Assembly (NCBI RefSeq): GCF_922984935.1
Contig: NC_060070.1
Span: 30,636,501-30,700,500 of the forward strand
Reading direction: 5' to 3'
DNA from: Meles meles
Lineage: Eukaryota > Chordata > Mammalia > Carnivora > Mustelidae
Length of the DNA stretch: 64,000 nt
Positions 1 to 11,487 of this stretch are shown here, one piece after another; positions within the stretch are counted from its first letter, which is position 1; each line of letters opens with the position of its first letter. The position numbers and the translations under genes were made by a program. The notes beneath the pieces were generated by a model. That model saw only the letters and a program-made list of their open reading frames with translations. It was not told where the DNA came from and made no database searches.

Positions 1-668
1 ATTTTGAAATATTTACTAAAGGTATCTGAAATATCTTGAAAGAACTTACAACTACAAGTTTAAGGTATTCTACTATTAACACTAGCATTATAAATTTTCA
101 AACAAAAATGCTTTTAGAACCTCTCAGTATAAATAATTTAACTAAAAGAGGTGTAATTTTTATAGATTAATTATACTTTTCAGTAAAATTATTAGATACT
201 TTTATTCATTCGAAGAATATTGACTAAATTAACTTATCCTAAATCAAAGTTGTAATCAATGTTGTAATCCATGTTAATGAGTAACATAATTCCTAAAATT
301 TGCTCCCTTTGGCATTGTCGGTATGCCAAACATACAGATAAAAACAGAAAAGTTCAACTACCTAAGGAGCTCAAAATACTCAAATGTGAGATATCATGTT
401 GATGAAATATTTCCATGTGTGGTATATCTTTTTTGTACAAGCCTTAAAGTGAAAATTAAGAAATTCTGAATACTGTGTATATAAATAATACACGTATACA
501 CATACACATACACATTCAGTACTTAATATCAAAATTCTTATTAAGTAAATTTTCACCATATTGTTAAGAAACACATTTGTGTAAGACCGAATACAAATTC
601 ATAATGCAGGACTAGACAGATATGTCAGCTCATCTGTAATCGTAATGGAATTAAAACACCCTCATCCT

Positions 669-832
669 GGGGTGCCTGGATGGCTCAGTCCCAGGGTCCT
701 GGGATCAAGTCCTGCATTGGGCTCCCCACTCGGTGAGCCTGCTTCTCCATCTCCCTCTGCCTGCAGCTCCCCCATTGCTGTGCTCTCTCTCTCCCTGTCA
801 AATAAATAAATAAAATCTTAAAAAAAAAAAAA
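669..832 (+). mobile_element. Can-SINE (SINEC), internally deleted
   Basis: The head GGGGTGCCTGGATGGCTCAG is followed directly by CCCAGGGTCCTGGGATC, so about 40 bases of the usual body (B-box region) are missing. The CT-rich segment, AATAAATAAATAAAATC and A tail are present. Flanking duplication is unclear, suggesting an older copy. Confidence 0.93.
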
Positions 833-2370
833 TCCTCCTCCTGCTCAAGCAAATTGGTCTTCTTTTAATATCAGAATATCTGTATTACAGGCACACACCA
901 GAAGATTTACCCCTAAACTGATTACTATTCAAGCTTTGTCAAAAGTGCAGCTGAAATAGTTGGCATGTCAAAGGGGTGGGCAAGTCACCTCTTAATTGAT
1001 AATTAGCATTATATTGTCAGATAATTAATATTGCTCTCACAGAGGCCCAACCATGTTGCATTTTAATATAAAGTCTTTGGATTATTAAAGGGAAAGATCT
1101 AGAAATAGCCACAAGTGTTCCCAAAAAAAGACATTGTTAAGGCCATTAACCATTCTGCTGTTACTGTTCCTTATGTACACCCTTTATATGTACATATATA
1201 CCAAAAAAGATGTGTTCATTTATCAGATTATTGTATATAGTGCTAAGTGTTTCATATTACCCTGGCTTCCAGAAAATCTAGAGCTAAACTGTGTTTTATG
1301 TTCATTTCAAATGTAAAGTAATATATTTATTTAAAAAAATGAAAAACAGAGTAATATAAAATAGAAGGTAAAAATCATTTTGTTCTTTTGAAAACAAAGA
1401 ATACACTCCTTACCAGTTTTTTTATTCAAATAACTATTTCAATTTTGTTATTGCCTTATTCAACTACAGATGAGATTTAAAATACTGTAGTAAATCTATG
1501 TCCTTTTTACTTCTTATTTAGAAAATTTACATTTCTTGGTATGTGAATTCTTTTACTTCATGTCCTTTTTCAACTTTTCCATTAATATTTAAAGATTTTT
1601 TATAAACTCACAAAAACTCCACATACAATGGTATTTCATATGTTTCTTTCAAATATTTTCTCTATTTGTTTTCTATCTAATAGGCATTCGGATATCCCAT
1701 GAACAATTATTTAATAAACAAGCCTCCTTTTTCCCACTAGATGGATGATACAACTTTCTTATACATTAAATTTTTTTTCTAAAACCAAAATGAATTTTGA
1801 TTTTCTATACGGTTATGTTGACTCAGCAGTAAATCAAATGTTATTACTATAACTATGTATTACCATAACTATGTAAGCAGAGATGGTTAAGATACTTGTT
1901 CCTTTTATTTCTATATATTTTAATGCTTATTTCTATTTTTCAAAAGTTATCATAAGAAAGCCAAATTCATATTAAAATATTCTATTAGAATACAAATATT
2001 TCAATACATTTGTTACTATTATTATTGCTATTACTACTGTTAAATCTTGGGTGTTTTTTTGCCAACAACTTTACAAAGATTCTTTTTTTAGTTACTTATA
2101 AAATTTAAATAACTTATATTTTAGTTACTTATAAAATTTAGTTACTTATAAAATTACTCTATCTTGAGGTTGTGACTACATTAATGGATGAAACCCAAAT
2201 AATAATCCAGAAAGTAAATAATGAAGACAAACTTATTACTCATAACTTTCTATTTCTACATATGACCTACTATTTTGGTTTTTTTCCTTCTTATATCATG
2301 TATCTAAGTAAGAACTGCACATTTTCTTTTTCTTTTCTATTTTCTTGAGCAAACTCCAAAACCTATTGCT
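833..2370. other. A+T-rich intronic DNA without recognised features
   Basis: No gene or clear repeat was seen. A short tandem duplication of a GTTACTTATAAAATTTA unit lies at about 2090-2150 and a smaller one of an ATAACTATGTA motif at 1849-1875. The preceding 1-668 is likewise unique and A+T-rich. Confidence 0.6.
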
Positions 2371-2724
2371 TTATTTTTTTTACAGTTCATAATGTTTTAT
2401 TATTATTATGTTCAGTAGCCAATGTATAAGTGCATCATTAGTTTTTGATGTAGTGTTCAATGATTCATTAGTTGTGTATAACACCCAGTGCTCATCACAA
2501 CACGTGCCTTCCTTGATATCCAGCACTGGGTTAACCCATCCCTCTCCTTAATATCCAGCACTTGGTTAACCTATCCCTCCACTCTCTTCCCTCTGTACCT
2601 TCAGTTTTCCTCCCTTTCCCTATGGTTCTCTGTGCTATTCCTTATGTTCCACATTATGTGTGAAACCATATGATAATTGTCTTTCTATGCTTGAGTTATT
2701 TCACTTAGCATAATCTCTAAGTGG
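2371..2724 (-). mobile_element. L1 3' end, diverged
   Basis: Read on the minus strand, the fragment carries the carnivoran L1 3' end: the terminal ACACCCAGTGCTC block (as TAACACCCAGTGCTCATC on plus) and, at the far end, the AAGTGAAATAACTCAAG-like block. A 35-bp block with ATATCCAGCAC..GGTTAACC is tandemly duplicated at about 2513-2580. Divergence from the young copies is considerable. Confidence 0.8.
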
Positions 2725-3300
2725 GTACTCTGGTAGAATAATTTCTGAAACAGAACCACTTTTTTAGACTCAGTATTTTCCCCATTCTACCATAAGCCTT
2801 TTTGAATTTTATAAAAGAAAAACAAAACTTGATTTCATGTATTAGATTTCTAATGGAATCATTTAAGTTATCAATTTATATATAATTTCTCTGCTGATGT
2901 ATGAGTTGTGATTGAAGTCACTAATATAAAGATGTTATCTTTCTCAATAAATAGGTATGAGTCTCTGCATGTCAAAAATGATATTTATTTTAACCAGGTA
3001 AAAAATATTCGTGTATCAGCAAACTATTCTGGCCTAAGGGATATATCAGTTTCAGGTTTCTTCAGGTAGACCCTGACTGTCAATGTCATATATATAATAC
3101 ACAACCACCTGTATGTATCATCAAAAAGTCCAGATGAATTAATATGTAACAGATATGGCCATTATGGTCATAAAGTTAAGCATATTATTTATCTATTATA
3201 TTGGACATCATAGTTTATATATGTGAAATTTATAAAATATAGTCTTTCAGACAAAAAGACACACACATACACACATACACATGCACATATAAACTTTTTA

Positions 3301-3490
3301 AAACTGAGGGTTGCTGGAGGGGAGGTGGGCAGGGGGATGGGTTAAATGGGTGATGGGTATTAAGGAGGTTATTTGTGATGAGAACTGGGTGTTATATGTA
3401 AGTGAAGAATCACTAAATTCTACTCCTGAAACAAATATCACATTATATGTTAACTAACTTTAAAAAGAATTTAAATAAAACATTGAAATA
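3301..3490 (+). mobile_element. L1 3' terminal fragment
   Basis: The fragment has the L1 3' UTR landmarks AAACTGAGGGTTGCTGGAGG, GGGTGATGGGTATTAAGGAGG, ACTGGGTGTTATATG and ends in TTTAAATAAAAC. Similar to the copy at 42.1 kb. It is 5'-truncated and lacks any coding part. Confidence 0.85.
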
Positions 3491-3589
3491 AAAAATTTTT
3501 TAGTAAAACTCAATTAAAATAAAACAGCAAAGACTGAGAAGAATCCCATCTTATATATATGGAACACAACTTTAAAAACTTACAAATAA

Positions 3590-4333
3590 TACGCTCTAGT
3601 TCCATCCACGTCGTCGCAAATGGCAAGATTTCATTTCTTTTGATGGCTGCATAGTATTCCATTGTGTATATATACCACATCTTCTTGATCCATTCATCTG
3701 TTGATGGACATCTAGGTTCTTTCCATAGTCTGGCTATTGTAGACATTGCTGCTATAAACATTCGGGTACACGTGCCCCTTCGGATCACTATGTTTGTATC
3801 TTTAGGGTAAATACCCAGGAGTGCAATTGCTGGGTCATAGGGTAGTTCTATTCGACGACGTGGATGGAACTAGAGCGTATCATGCTTAGTGAAATAAGTC
3901 AATCGGAGAAAGACAACTATCATATGATCTCCCTGATATGAGGACATGGAGAAGCAACATGGGGGGGTAGGAGATAGGAGAAGAATAAATGAAACAAGAT
4001 GGGATTGGGAGGGAGACAAACCATAAATGACTCTTAATCTCACAAAACAAACTGGGGGTTGCTGCGGGGAGGTGGGATTGGGGGAGGGGGAGCGGGCTAT
4101 GGACATTGGGGCGGGGAAGCGAACCATAAGAGACTATGGACTCTGAAAAACAACCTGAGGGTTTTGAAGGGTCAGGGGTGGGAGGTTGGGGCAACCTGAG
4201 GGTTTTGAAGGGTCAGGGGTGGGAGGTTGGGGGAACAGGTGGTGGGTAATGGAGAGGGCACGTTTTGCATGGAGCACTGGGTGTTGTGCAAAAAGAATGA
4301 ATACTGTTACGCTGAAAAAATAAATAAAATGAG

Positions 4334-4360
<27 letters not shown>
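3590..4360 (+). mobile_element. Recent L1 insertion with 5' inversion (twin priming)
   Basis: The left part (3590-3852) is L1 in minus orientation and encodes the C-terminal ORF2 region (motifs EPRCPSTDEWIKKMWYIYTM and EYYAAIKRNE). The right part (3853-4360) is L1 3' end in plus orientation with an A run of over 30. About 27 bases (CGACGACGTGGATGGAAC and on) occur in both arms, facing each other. The target-site duplication AAAACTTACAAATAA is at 3575-3589 and 4361-4375, perfect over 15 bases. A 41-bp block beginning CAACCTGAGGG is tandemly doubled at 4151-4191/4192-4232. No coding capacity remains. Confidence 0.95.
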
Positions 4361-4366
<6 letters not shown>

Positions 4367-4547
4367 TACAAATAAGATTTTTAAAAGAACCTAAAATATG
4401 AGAAAAAGCATTGACACATCCTTCTTCATTTGTTAATAGTAGAGATTAATTCCCATTCCCATCATTGCTCACTGGGACTAGGCTTTCAACTAAGCTACAT
4501 GTTTCCACTATTTCTCCTTCATTATCTATCCTCCATACAACAGAGAG

Positions 4548-4750
4548 GGATGTCGCCTGGGTGGCTCAGTGGATTAAGCCGCTGCCTTCGGCTCAGGTCA
4601 TGGTCTCGGGGTCCTGGGATCGAGCCCCGCATCGGGCTCTCTGCTCCGCAGGGAGCCTGCTTCCTCCTCTCTCTCTGCCTGCCTCTCTGCCTACTTGTGA
4701 TCTCTCTCTCTGTCAAATAAATAAAAATAAAGTCTTTAAAAAAAAAAAAA
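4548..4750 (+). mobile_element. Can-SINE
   Basis: The SINE has a GCCTGGGTGGCTCAGTGG head (A box), the GGGATCGAGCCCCGCATCGG block (B box), a CT-rich stretch, CTGTCAAATAAATAAA and a 12-A tail. It lies next to or inside L2-like sequence. Divergence is low. Confidence 0.96.
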
Positions 4751-4759
4751 TCAGTTTAT

Positions 4760-5345
4760 ATAACTCTCTGCTCACAACCTCCCACTGACTTTCCGTCTCC
4801 CTTTGAATAGTATCCCAAATTGTCTCAAGCCTCTGTATGACCTTGTTCCTGACTATTTTTCCTAATCTTCTATTAATGTCCTCCTTGCTCAATAAATTTT
4901 AGTTACATTAGCTTTCCTACAATTCCTCAAACACTCAAGTTCCTTCTGGGCTCAATCTTTGCACTTGTTTCCCGTGTCAGAAATGTTCTTGCCCAATGTA
5001 GTCAGGCAGATATCTCCCTCATGCGTTCAGGTCTCTGTTCCAAAACCCTATCCTCAGAGAGGCTTGCACTGACATCCCTATATAAGGGAGCCCAAACCCT
5101 TAGCTTTGATCTTATGCTAACTTTTTCCTTCCCCTTTACCTCTTCATTTTTCTTGATAGACAGGATTTAATCAAATTCGACATTACACTTCAGTTATTTT
5201 AATTCTATATTCACTAGAAAATAAACTCTATAAGAACAGGGGATCAGAACATATCTGACTTGTTTCCTACTGTATTCTCAATAACTAGAATCATGCATGT
5301 GGCACACAACAGGTGCTCCCTAAGTATTTACTGAATGAATTGTTA
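4760..5345 (+). mobile_element. Ancient L2 LINE 3' region
   Basis: Degenerate L2 landmarks occur in order: TCCTTGCTCAATAAATTT, CACTCAAGTTCCTTCTGGGC, TTTGCACTTGTTTCCCG, AGGTCTCTG, CCTCAGAGAGGCTTGCACTG, and the terminal GGCACACAACAGGTGCTCCC TAAGTATTTACTGAATGAAT. Similarity is by eye only. Confidence 0.65.
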
Positions 5346-5415
5346 GTATTCTGATTTTTATGTAAGTCAGTTTTTTCTCCATAAGAAACATAATTTAATA
5401 AAAAATTCATTTCTC

Positions 5416-5608
5416 GGGGCACCTGGGTGGCTCAGTGGGTTAAGCCTCTGCCTTCAACTCAGTCATGATCTCAGGGTCCTGGGATCAAGCCCCACATCGG
5501 GCTCTCTGCTCAGTGGGGAGCCTGCTTCCTCCTCTCTCTCTGCCTACCTCTCTGATTACTCGTGATCTCTCTCTGTCAAATAAATAAATCTTTAAAAAAA
5601 AAAAAAAC
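5416..5608 (+). mobile_element. Can-SINE with target-site duplication
   Basis: A full-length element with GGGGCACCTGGGTGGCTCAG head and A tail. The duplication TTCATTTCTC is at 5406-5415 and 5609-5618. Confidence 0.96.
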
Positions 5609-5850
5609 TTCATTTCTCTAGTCTGAACCCTGTAAAATTATCTTTTTGTATGTCAAAATGACCAAATATTAGTTATTACCCATGGTTCAGTCTAATACAA
5701 AAGAATCCTTAAAAACCGATTAAAATTTTTGGTACTCTTTAGGTAAGGAAAAATCTAGTTATTTGTCAGATATTTGGGGGACTAAGCATAACTGAAAATC
5801 AAACTATTTCAAATCCAGTTTTTTGATTTGTTATTTGTGTTGCTTTGGGG

Positions 5851-5851
<1 letters not shown>

Positions 5852-5889
<38 letters not shown>

Positions 5890-6003
5890 GGACCAATACA
5901 GAAGGAAGGAAGAAGGAAGGAAGGAAGGAAGGAAGGAAGGAAGGAAGGAAGGAAAGGAGGAAGAGAGAAAGGGAAGGAGGGAAAAAGGGAGAAAGAGAGG
6001 GAG
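5852..6003 (+). repeat. (TG)n followed by (GGAA)n compound microsatellite
   Basis: A pure TG run spans 5852-5890. After a 10-base spacer an AAGG/GGAA tetranucleotide array runs 5901-5955 and grades into purine-only GA-rich sequence to 6003. Chance open frames here are repeat artefacts. Confidence 0.97.
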
Positions 6004-6009
6004 TTCAAT

Positions 6010-8828
6010 TATCTGCATAAATAAGAAAGCTATATACCTAAGACTACCAAAGCTTTAAAAAGCTTTACTCAGCTTCAATTCTTAGAAAATGAAACTTTAA
6101 AATAATAAATAAAATGTATCATTTAAATGATAATCTTTTTATAATGTAGATTCCACTTTCCATTGCACCTGGATAATCTATTGGCCCCAGCTTACTTTGT
6201 TTATTTGGAGCACTCATGAGGAACTGAAAGGTTGGACCATATCAAAACCTTGGTAAATTCTCAGGGCCTCCAGAAATTACAAAGAGATTTCTAATATTAC
6301 AGTGCTAGTCAAAGTCCAAGCTATTGAGTCTTATGTCTGTTTTTTTGTTTGTTTTTGTTTTTGTTTTTAGTGTGTGGTTACATGTTTTGGGAAAGAGAAG
6401 TATGTATCCTCCGTTTTCTCAGGATGTATCTGTGAATTCTTGCAATCCTTTTGTGGCTCTGTAAAACCTGCTTCCTCCCTTCCCTTCCCATAGTTCAAAA
6501 TGGCTCATAAACCAGAAAAATCAGATTTATTAGAATTACATATATATGAGTGAATACATGCTGGAAATATTTAATGTAAAAAATTTATGTCTAACTGTAT
6601 GATTGTGCCATAGGTACTCACTAAGTATTTGTTGAATAAATTTTTGGTTTATTTATATTATCTATATATAGATATCTATATATAGATATATATATAGATA
6701 TATATAGATATCTAATATATCTATATTTATCTAGAAAGAAATCAAATTTATAGCTTATTGTCCTCTATTGGATATTTGTGCAAAGGGGCACAACTTCCTA
6801 GGAGAACATACTTATAAATCTTAGGGGACTATTTCAAACAATTTCCCTCCAAGTCTCCAAAATTCTGATTTTCCCTCCGTTCTCTGCCATGGCAAAAGCA
6901 AAATTTATAGAAGAAAATGGGTTAGACCACACAGATGAATTGAAGGGGGGGGGGGAGAGAAACATTGTGGTATCTGCATAAAGTCCCTTCCATGTTCACT
7001 GTGTCTTAGAAGCAACCAGAAAAAGGGATTCAAGTGGCTCTAGCTGGTAATGCAGACATGGCACTTCCATAAATTCTCTCACAAAAATACTACCGAAGTC
7101 ATGATTGTAGACTTTTTTTTAATTGTTTTGATATTTAATCCAGTTGTCCTTCAAGATTCAGAACTCTTAAGAACAATTTTGAAAATATAAGGTTAGTTTG
7201 AAAGTAATTCTCCCAAAGAATTTAAAAGTGATCTATCAATCTGTCTTCCTTTCTCAGGGATGTTCTGAAATAACATCTTACTACTAAGAGCATGATTCGC
7301 AAATGTGATTAAGCTTTTACAAAACGACCATCTTATGCAACTAAAACCATAAAGTTAGTATATAAAAGAAAGATATTACCAATAAAGAGGCACCAATGCC
7401 ACTTTAAATCTGTTTCGTTAACGCTGTATGATTTTATTCTACTCAATAAGGATTTTACTCTTTGTTATGGAGTGTAAGCAATGAACTACATAGACATGAA
7501 GGATGAAAAATTCACAAAAATCCTATGAATAACCCATAAACTTACTCAAACTTTGCTATCAGAAACATGCTTCTAAATTTGCAAAGTTTATATTTCTACT
7601 GAACTTGGTTCAGCAAATATATATTCTGTCCAACTGATACAGACTGTGTTAACTACTACCAGAGACGCTAGGACCACAGAGTCCTGTAGGCAGGGTTATC
7701 AAAAAGATAAAGATTCTACTCAGCAAAACCAACAGGAACAAGCTGAATGCTGACTGTGAAGAGGTCACAAAGAAGAGAATAACATTTAAGTCTTGAAGTT
7801 TGGAGAAAGATATCACAGGCAGAGATCAAGACGAATGATAGAGGTGGTAAAGCATGAGCTGTACCCATGGAATGACAATGATGTCAAGCCCTTATAGATG
7901 CAAAACTATATGCTTATATATATATTATCTCACTAAGTTCTTACAATGTCCATTAACGTAAATAAGGCAAATATCTCAGTCTCACTGATAAGCAAAGAGT
8001 CATATAGACATAGTTTATATGTGGGCCGTGACAGGAAAAATCCTGCAGGCCCTGAAATCTGGAGAGGTTTATCACAGCTACATTAGTAAATGAGTCAACC
8101 AGAGATAGGAAACGTGGTTACGACTATATGGCCGTAAAATTGCAAGAATTTGTCATAGAGCTAGCATTCATTTTGTTCCACAGCCCACATCAACTAAATT
8201 TTCTGGCCCATTACAAAAGAGAAAACAGACACAGAAGAGTAAGTAGGGCTACGGAAGGATGAAAGGAAATTGGTAGAAGATCAAAGAAGCAATGGATTCT
8301 AAAGTGGTATCAAGTATGCTTTTTGAAATGGCTGTCCCTGGAGTACAAGCTGAACACTGAAGCAGATGAACCAGAATGAACAAGATGTAGAAGGCATATG
8401 AGGACAGAAGGACTCGGGGGAGGAGATAAATAAGAAGTTCATTATGGGGGTGGAGGGGGGAGTAGAGAATGGAAAAGAGGATGGGATAAGATGTAATGTT
8501 CACAGAACGTATGTTCAGAGTCAGAAATTTTGGAAATAGAATACTCTCAAATAATGACAGAGAATGTAATCACGATGACAGGGGGCACTCAAACTGGCTG
8601 AAACTGAAGAGACAAACACAACTAGGCTTCAGGAGGTAGAAACAATGAGAGATGGAGTGGTCAAAGGTCATGAACATGAGTACTGTCTCCAAATGCAATG
8701 TCAAGAGAAAGCCACCAAGGGAGATCAACCCAAAACTTAAATTATTAAGGAAGAGGAGAATAACATAGTAGAGATCAAGTCATATGCTGAGCCTGTCTCT
8801 TGGTTCCAAGATTTTTAGGGAATTGAAA
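6010..8828. other. A+T-rich intronic DNA, no gene recognised
   Basis: It contains a TATATAGA-type simple repeat at about 6655-6735, a G run at 6945-6953 and a GT/T-rich patch at 6340-6370. The rest is unique; no coding pattern or recent repeat seen. Confidence 0.6.
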
Positions 8829-8838
8829 GAGAGTCAAT

Positions 8839-8930
8839 AGGGAGGGCACGTACTGCATGGAGCACTGGGTGTGATGCCAAAACAATGAACACTGTTATGC
8901 TGTAAATAAACAAATAAAAAAAAAAAAAAA
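8839..8930 (+). mobile_element. Very short L1 insertion (3' end only)
   Basis: Only the last 92 bases of an L1 are present: GGGAGGGCACGTACTGCATG, GAGCACTGGGTG, ACAATGAACACTGTTATGCTG and an A tail. The target-site duplication GAGAGTCAAT is at 8829-8838 and 8931-8940. Confidence 0.93.
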
Positions 8931-8940
8931 GAGAGTCAAT

Positions 8941-10240
8941 CTATACTGGAAAGGAATCCCAAGGATGTTGTCATATTTTGAGTAATATAAAGAAGAGAAA
9001 GAAAAATGCCTGAGAGGAAGTTCAAGTCTGAGGATTAGTTCATTCAAAACCGAATGAAACATGCATACAGCAAAGTAGAGGTAACTAATTAAGAGCAGAT
9101 GGGCGGAGTGACACTGAGGGTAGATAGGGCAGAACTGGTAAGAAGAAGGAGGATATGGTAATAAAACAGAGAAGCTTTCATCCACGAGGAAAAGTGCTCA
9201 TGGTTCAGTAATGATACAGGCAGTGGTGAGTAGACAAAGAAGTTAATAAAGAAAGAGTTAGTAACATCAACCACGTGGGTCAAGTTGGTATCTTTTTTAT
9301 TTTTTTAATCTAAAAAAGGTACAGATTTTCAATAAGAAAGAAGAATAGCAATTCCCAAATTGGAAATTCTTTCTTAGTGAGTAAATTGTATGGTTCTATA
9401 ACAAAATGCAATTAAGGTGAATTCAGCATATATATAGAGCAGATTTTGTTAAATTTGGATAATTACCACCTTTTTAAGAAAACTAGAATCAAAAGTCACC
9501 ACAGACTAATATAAAACAATGTTTTCTTTTCTAATTCAGAAACTTGATGCATTTTACAAATAGTATTTTAATAATCATATTGTCAAATTGACAAGACTTA
9601 GAGATAAAACATTTTGACTAAATTGGGTATAATATTTAATATAAACCTAAAAGATTTCTAAAAATTATTGATGTCACAACTATATAAAAAATAGAAGAAA
9701 AAATTCCATCCATACTTTATCTCAACACATAGGACATATTCTTCCTTGAGAAGGAAAGAAAGTAATTTAAGAATGAATATAATTTTAGACTGAGATATTA
9801 CAAATTACACTTAATACAGTGCAAATGAGTTCAGGTAGTAATCATATTTCTAGAGTAAGTAATCAAGAAAAAGAGAAAACTATCATCTGGCTTTAGTTTA
9901 GAGTCTCCAAAGTACATGCACATATTGAAAATACCCACTAAAAGTTTCAGAAATAATTTTCACTGATATGTAATAAATGATAATTACTTTTAAAGTGATT
10001 TTTAAAAAAAAATATTCCCTTGCATCCAAAATTTACTCACCAAGTTTAACTTTATTGTTGCCTTGGAAGGTAAGGCTGAACAAAATTGAATTCCCTGATT
10101 AATACTTAGAAACATGTGTCCACTCACTTGTCTTGAGGAATAATCACAATACAATGACATAATTTATTTTGACATTTAATGTATTCTGCTTTTTCCATCA
10201 GTCACCAGATATTTTCAGTGCTTTTCTATATGACGGTACA
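8941..10240. other. A+T-rich intronic DNA, no gene recognised
   Basis: I see no clear repeat or coding pattern here apart from short T and A runs. Confidence 0.55.
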
Positions 10241-10753
10241 CAGCTGGCTCTGAATAACACAGGTCTGAACTAACTGTGTGGGTCCACTTATACAAAGATT
10301 TTTCTTTCTTTTTTTTTAAGATTTTTTAAATTTATTCATGAGAGACCAACAGAGAGGTAGAGGGAGAAGCAGGCTCCCTGCAGAACAGGGTGCCCAATGA
10401 GGGACTCAATCCCAGGACCCTGAGATCATGACCTGAGCCAAAGGCAGACGCTTAACCAACTGAGCCACCCATGTGCCCACAAGGATTTTTTTTTTCAATA
10501 AATATATGTACAGTACTATAAGTGTATTTTCTCTTCTTTATGATTTTCTTTTTTCTAGCTTCCTTAATTATAAGCATACAGTATATATGTAACATATAAA
10601 GTATGTGTCAATTAATTATTCGTGTTTTGGTAAGGCTTCCTGTCAACAGTAGGCTATTATTAGTTAAGTTTTTGGGGAGTCAAAATTATATGCCAATTTT
10701 CAGCAGCATGGGGGTTGGTACCCTTAACTCCCACATTGTTCAAGGGTCAATTG
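10241..10753 (+). mobile_element. Tigger2/MER28-like DNA transposon, interrupted by a SINE
   Basis: The ends are decayed terminal inverted repeats: CAGCTGGCTCTGAATAACAC at the left and TTGTTCAAGGGTCAATTG at the right. Inside are GTGGGTCCACTTATAC, TACAGTACTATAAGTG and GGTAAGGCTTCCTGTCAACAG. This matches the nonautonomous Tigger2 (MER28) consensus as I recall it. A Can-SINE is inserted at 10305-10480. Family naming is from memory. Confidence 0.75.
10305..10480 (-). mobile_element. Can-SINE nested in the Tigger-like element
   Basis: Minus-strand SINE: T run, TTAAGATTTT, GAAGCAGGCTCCCTGCAG, CCCAGGACCCTGAGATCATG and a TGAGCCACCCATGTGCCC end. Flanking copies AAAGATTTTT and AAGGATTTTT are the likely target duplication. 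Confidence 0.93.
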
Positions 10754-11267
10754 TATTTCCCTATGTAAATTGGAATTTAATTATGTAGTTTTTGAGATAT
10801 GTATTTTCCACAAATAGAGATATTTTCCTCCATTTATTTTCTCTCAAGTGATCTGTTTGATTCTTGAAAAGAAAAGGCAGTACTGTATGTTATTCACTTT
10901 AGAATGTTATTAGTTTCCACATAGAATGTTATTAGTTTCCCCGTTCCATAAGTATGTATATCTTTACCTTTTCTTGAAGACCCCTTTCCTATTTTGGATA
11001 TTTAAAAGAGGGAATCAGCAAACCTTAGCGTGATCACTCTGTGATGCATTCTATTACATTGAAAAAAGTGATGAAAATGAAAGAGTCTAATGCAAAGAGA
11101 GGTGGTAATAGAATTGAAAGTATTCATATCTAGTCTTATTGTAAACACTATAAGAAAAAGAGTGAAACTGGAAAAATACCTTGTGTTGTTTCTTTGCTAG
11201 TTCACTCATGATTTGCTAACATGAGGCACAGTACTAAACTGATTTGTAGAAATCTAGGAAAAGTCTA

Positions 11268-11487
11268 GACAGGAGATGAAAACTACCATCCTTGGATCAA
11301 ATCTATCTACCGCCTGCTTTTATAAATAAAGCTTTATTGAAAACTCAGCCATGCCTGTTCATTTATGTATTGGCTAGTTTCATGGTACAAAGGTAGGGTT
11401 GAGTAGTTACTACAGATACCATATGTCTTACAAAATTGAAAATGTTTACTATCTGGCCTTGTAGAGAACAAGTTTGCCAACTCCAGG
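11268..11487 (+). mobile_element. hAT-type nonautonomous DNA transposon (Charlie-like)
   Basis: Recognisable blocks are CGCCTGCTTTTATAAATAAA, GCTTTATTGAAAACTCAGCC, GGGTTGAGTAGTTACTACAG, TACTATCTGGCC and the terminal AGTTTGCCAACTCC. These match the abundant mammalian element ending in GGTCGGCAAACT-type inverted repeats. The exact subfamily is not assigned. Confidence 0.65.

Noticed and set aside
3510..3788. Open frame with a protein-like sequence on minus
   Set aside because: It is the C-terminal end of L1 ORF2 in the inverted arm of a truncated L1, not a host gene.
4548..4750. tRNA genes at the SINE heads
   Set aside because: The A/B-box blocks are the tRNA-Lys-derived SINE promoter; there is no intact cloverleaf or acceptor stem.
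4430..4788. Open frames of about 100 codons rich in Leu/Ser (also at 14448, 23973, 44335, 47012)
   Set aside because: They read through Can-SINE bodies; the same peptide fragments recur in every SINE copy in these frames.
5799..6058. Open frames of His-Thr, Cys-Val or Lys-Glu-Gly repeats (also at 51387-51762)
   Set aside because: Products of TG/GGAA and GT/GA microsatellites read in different frames.
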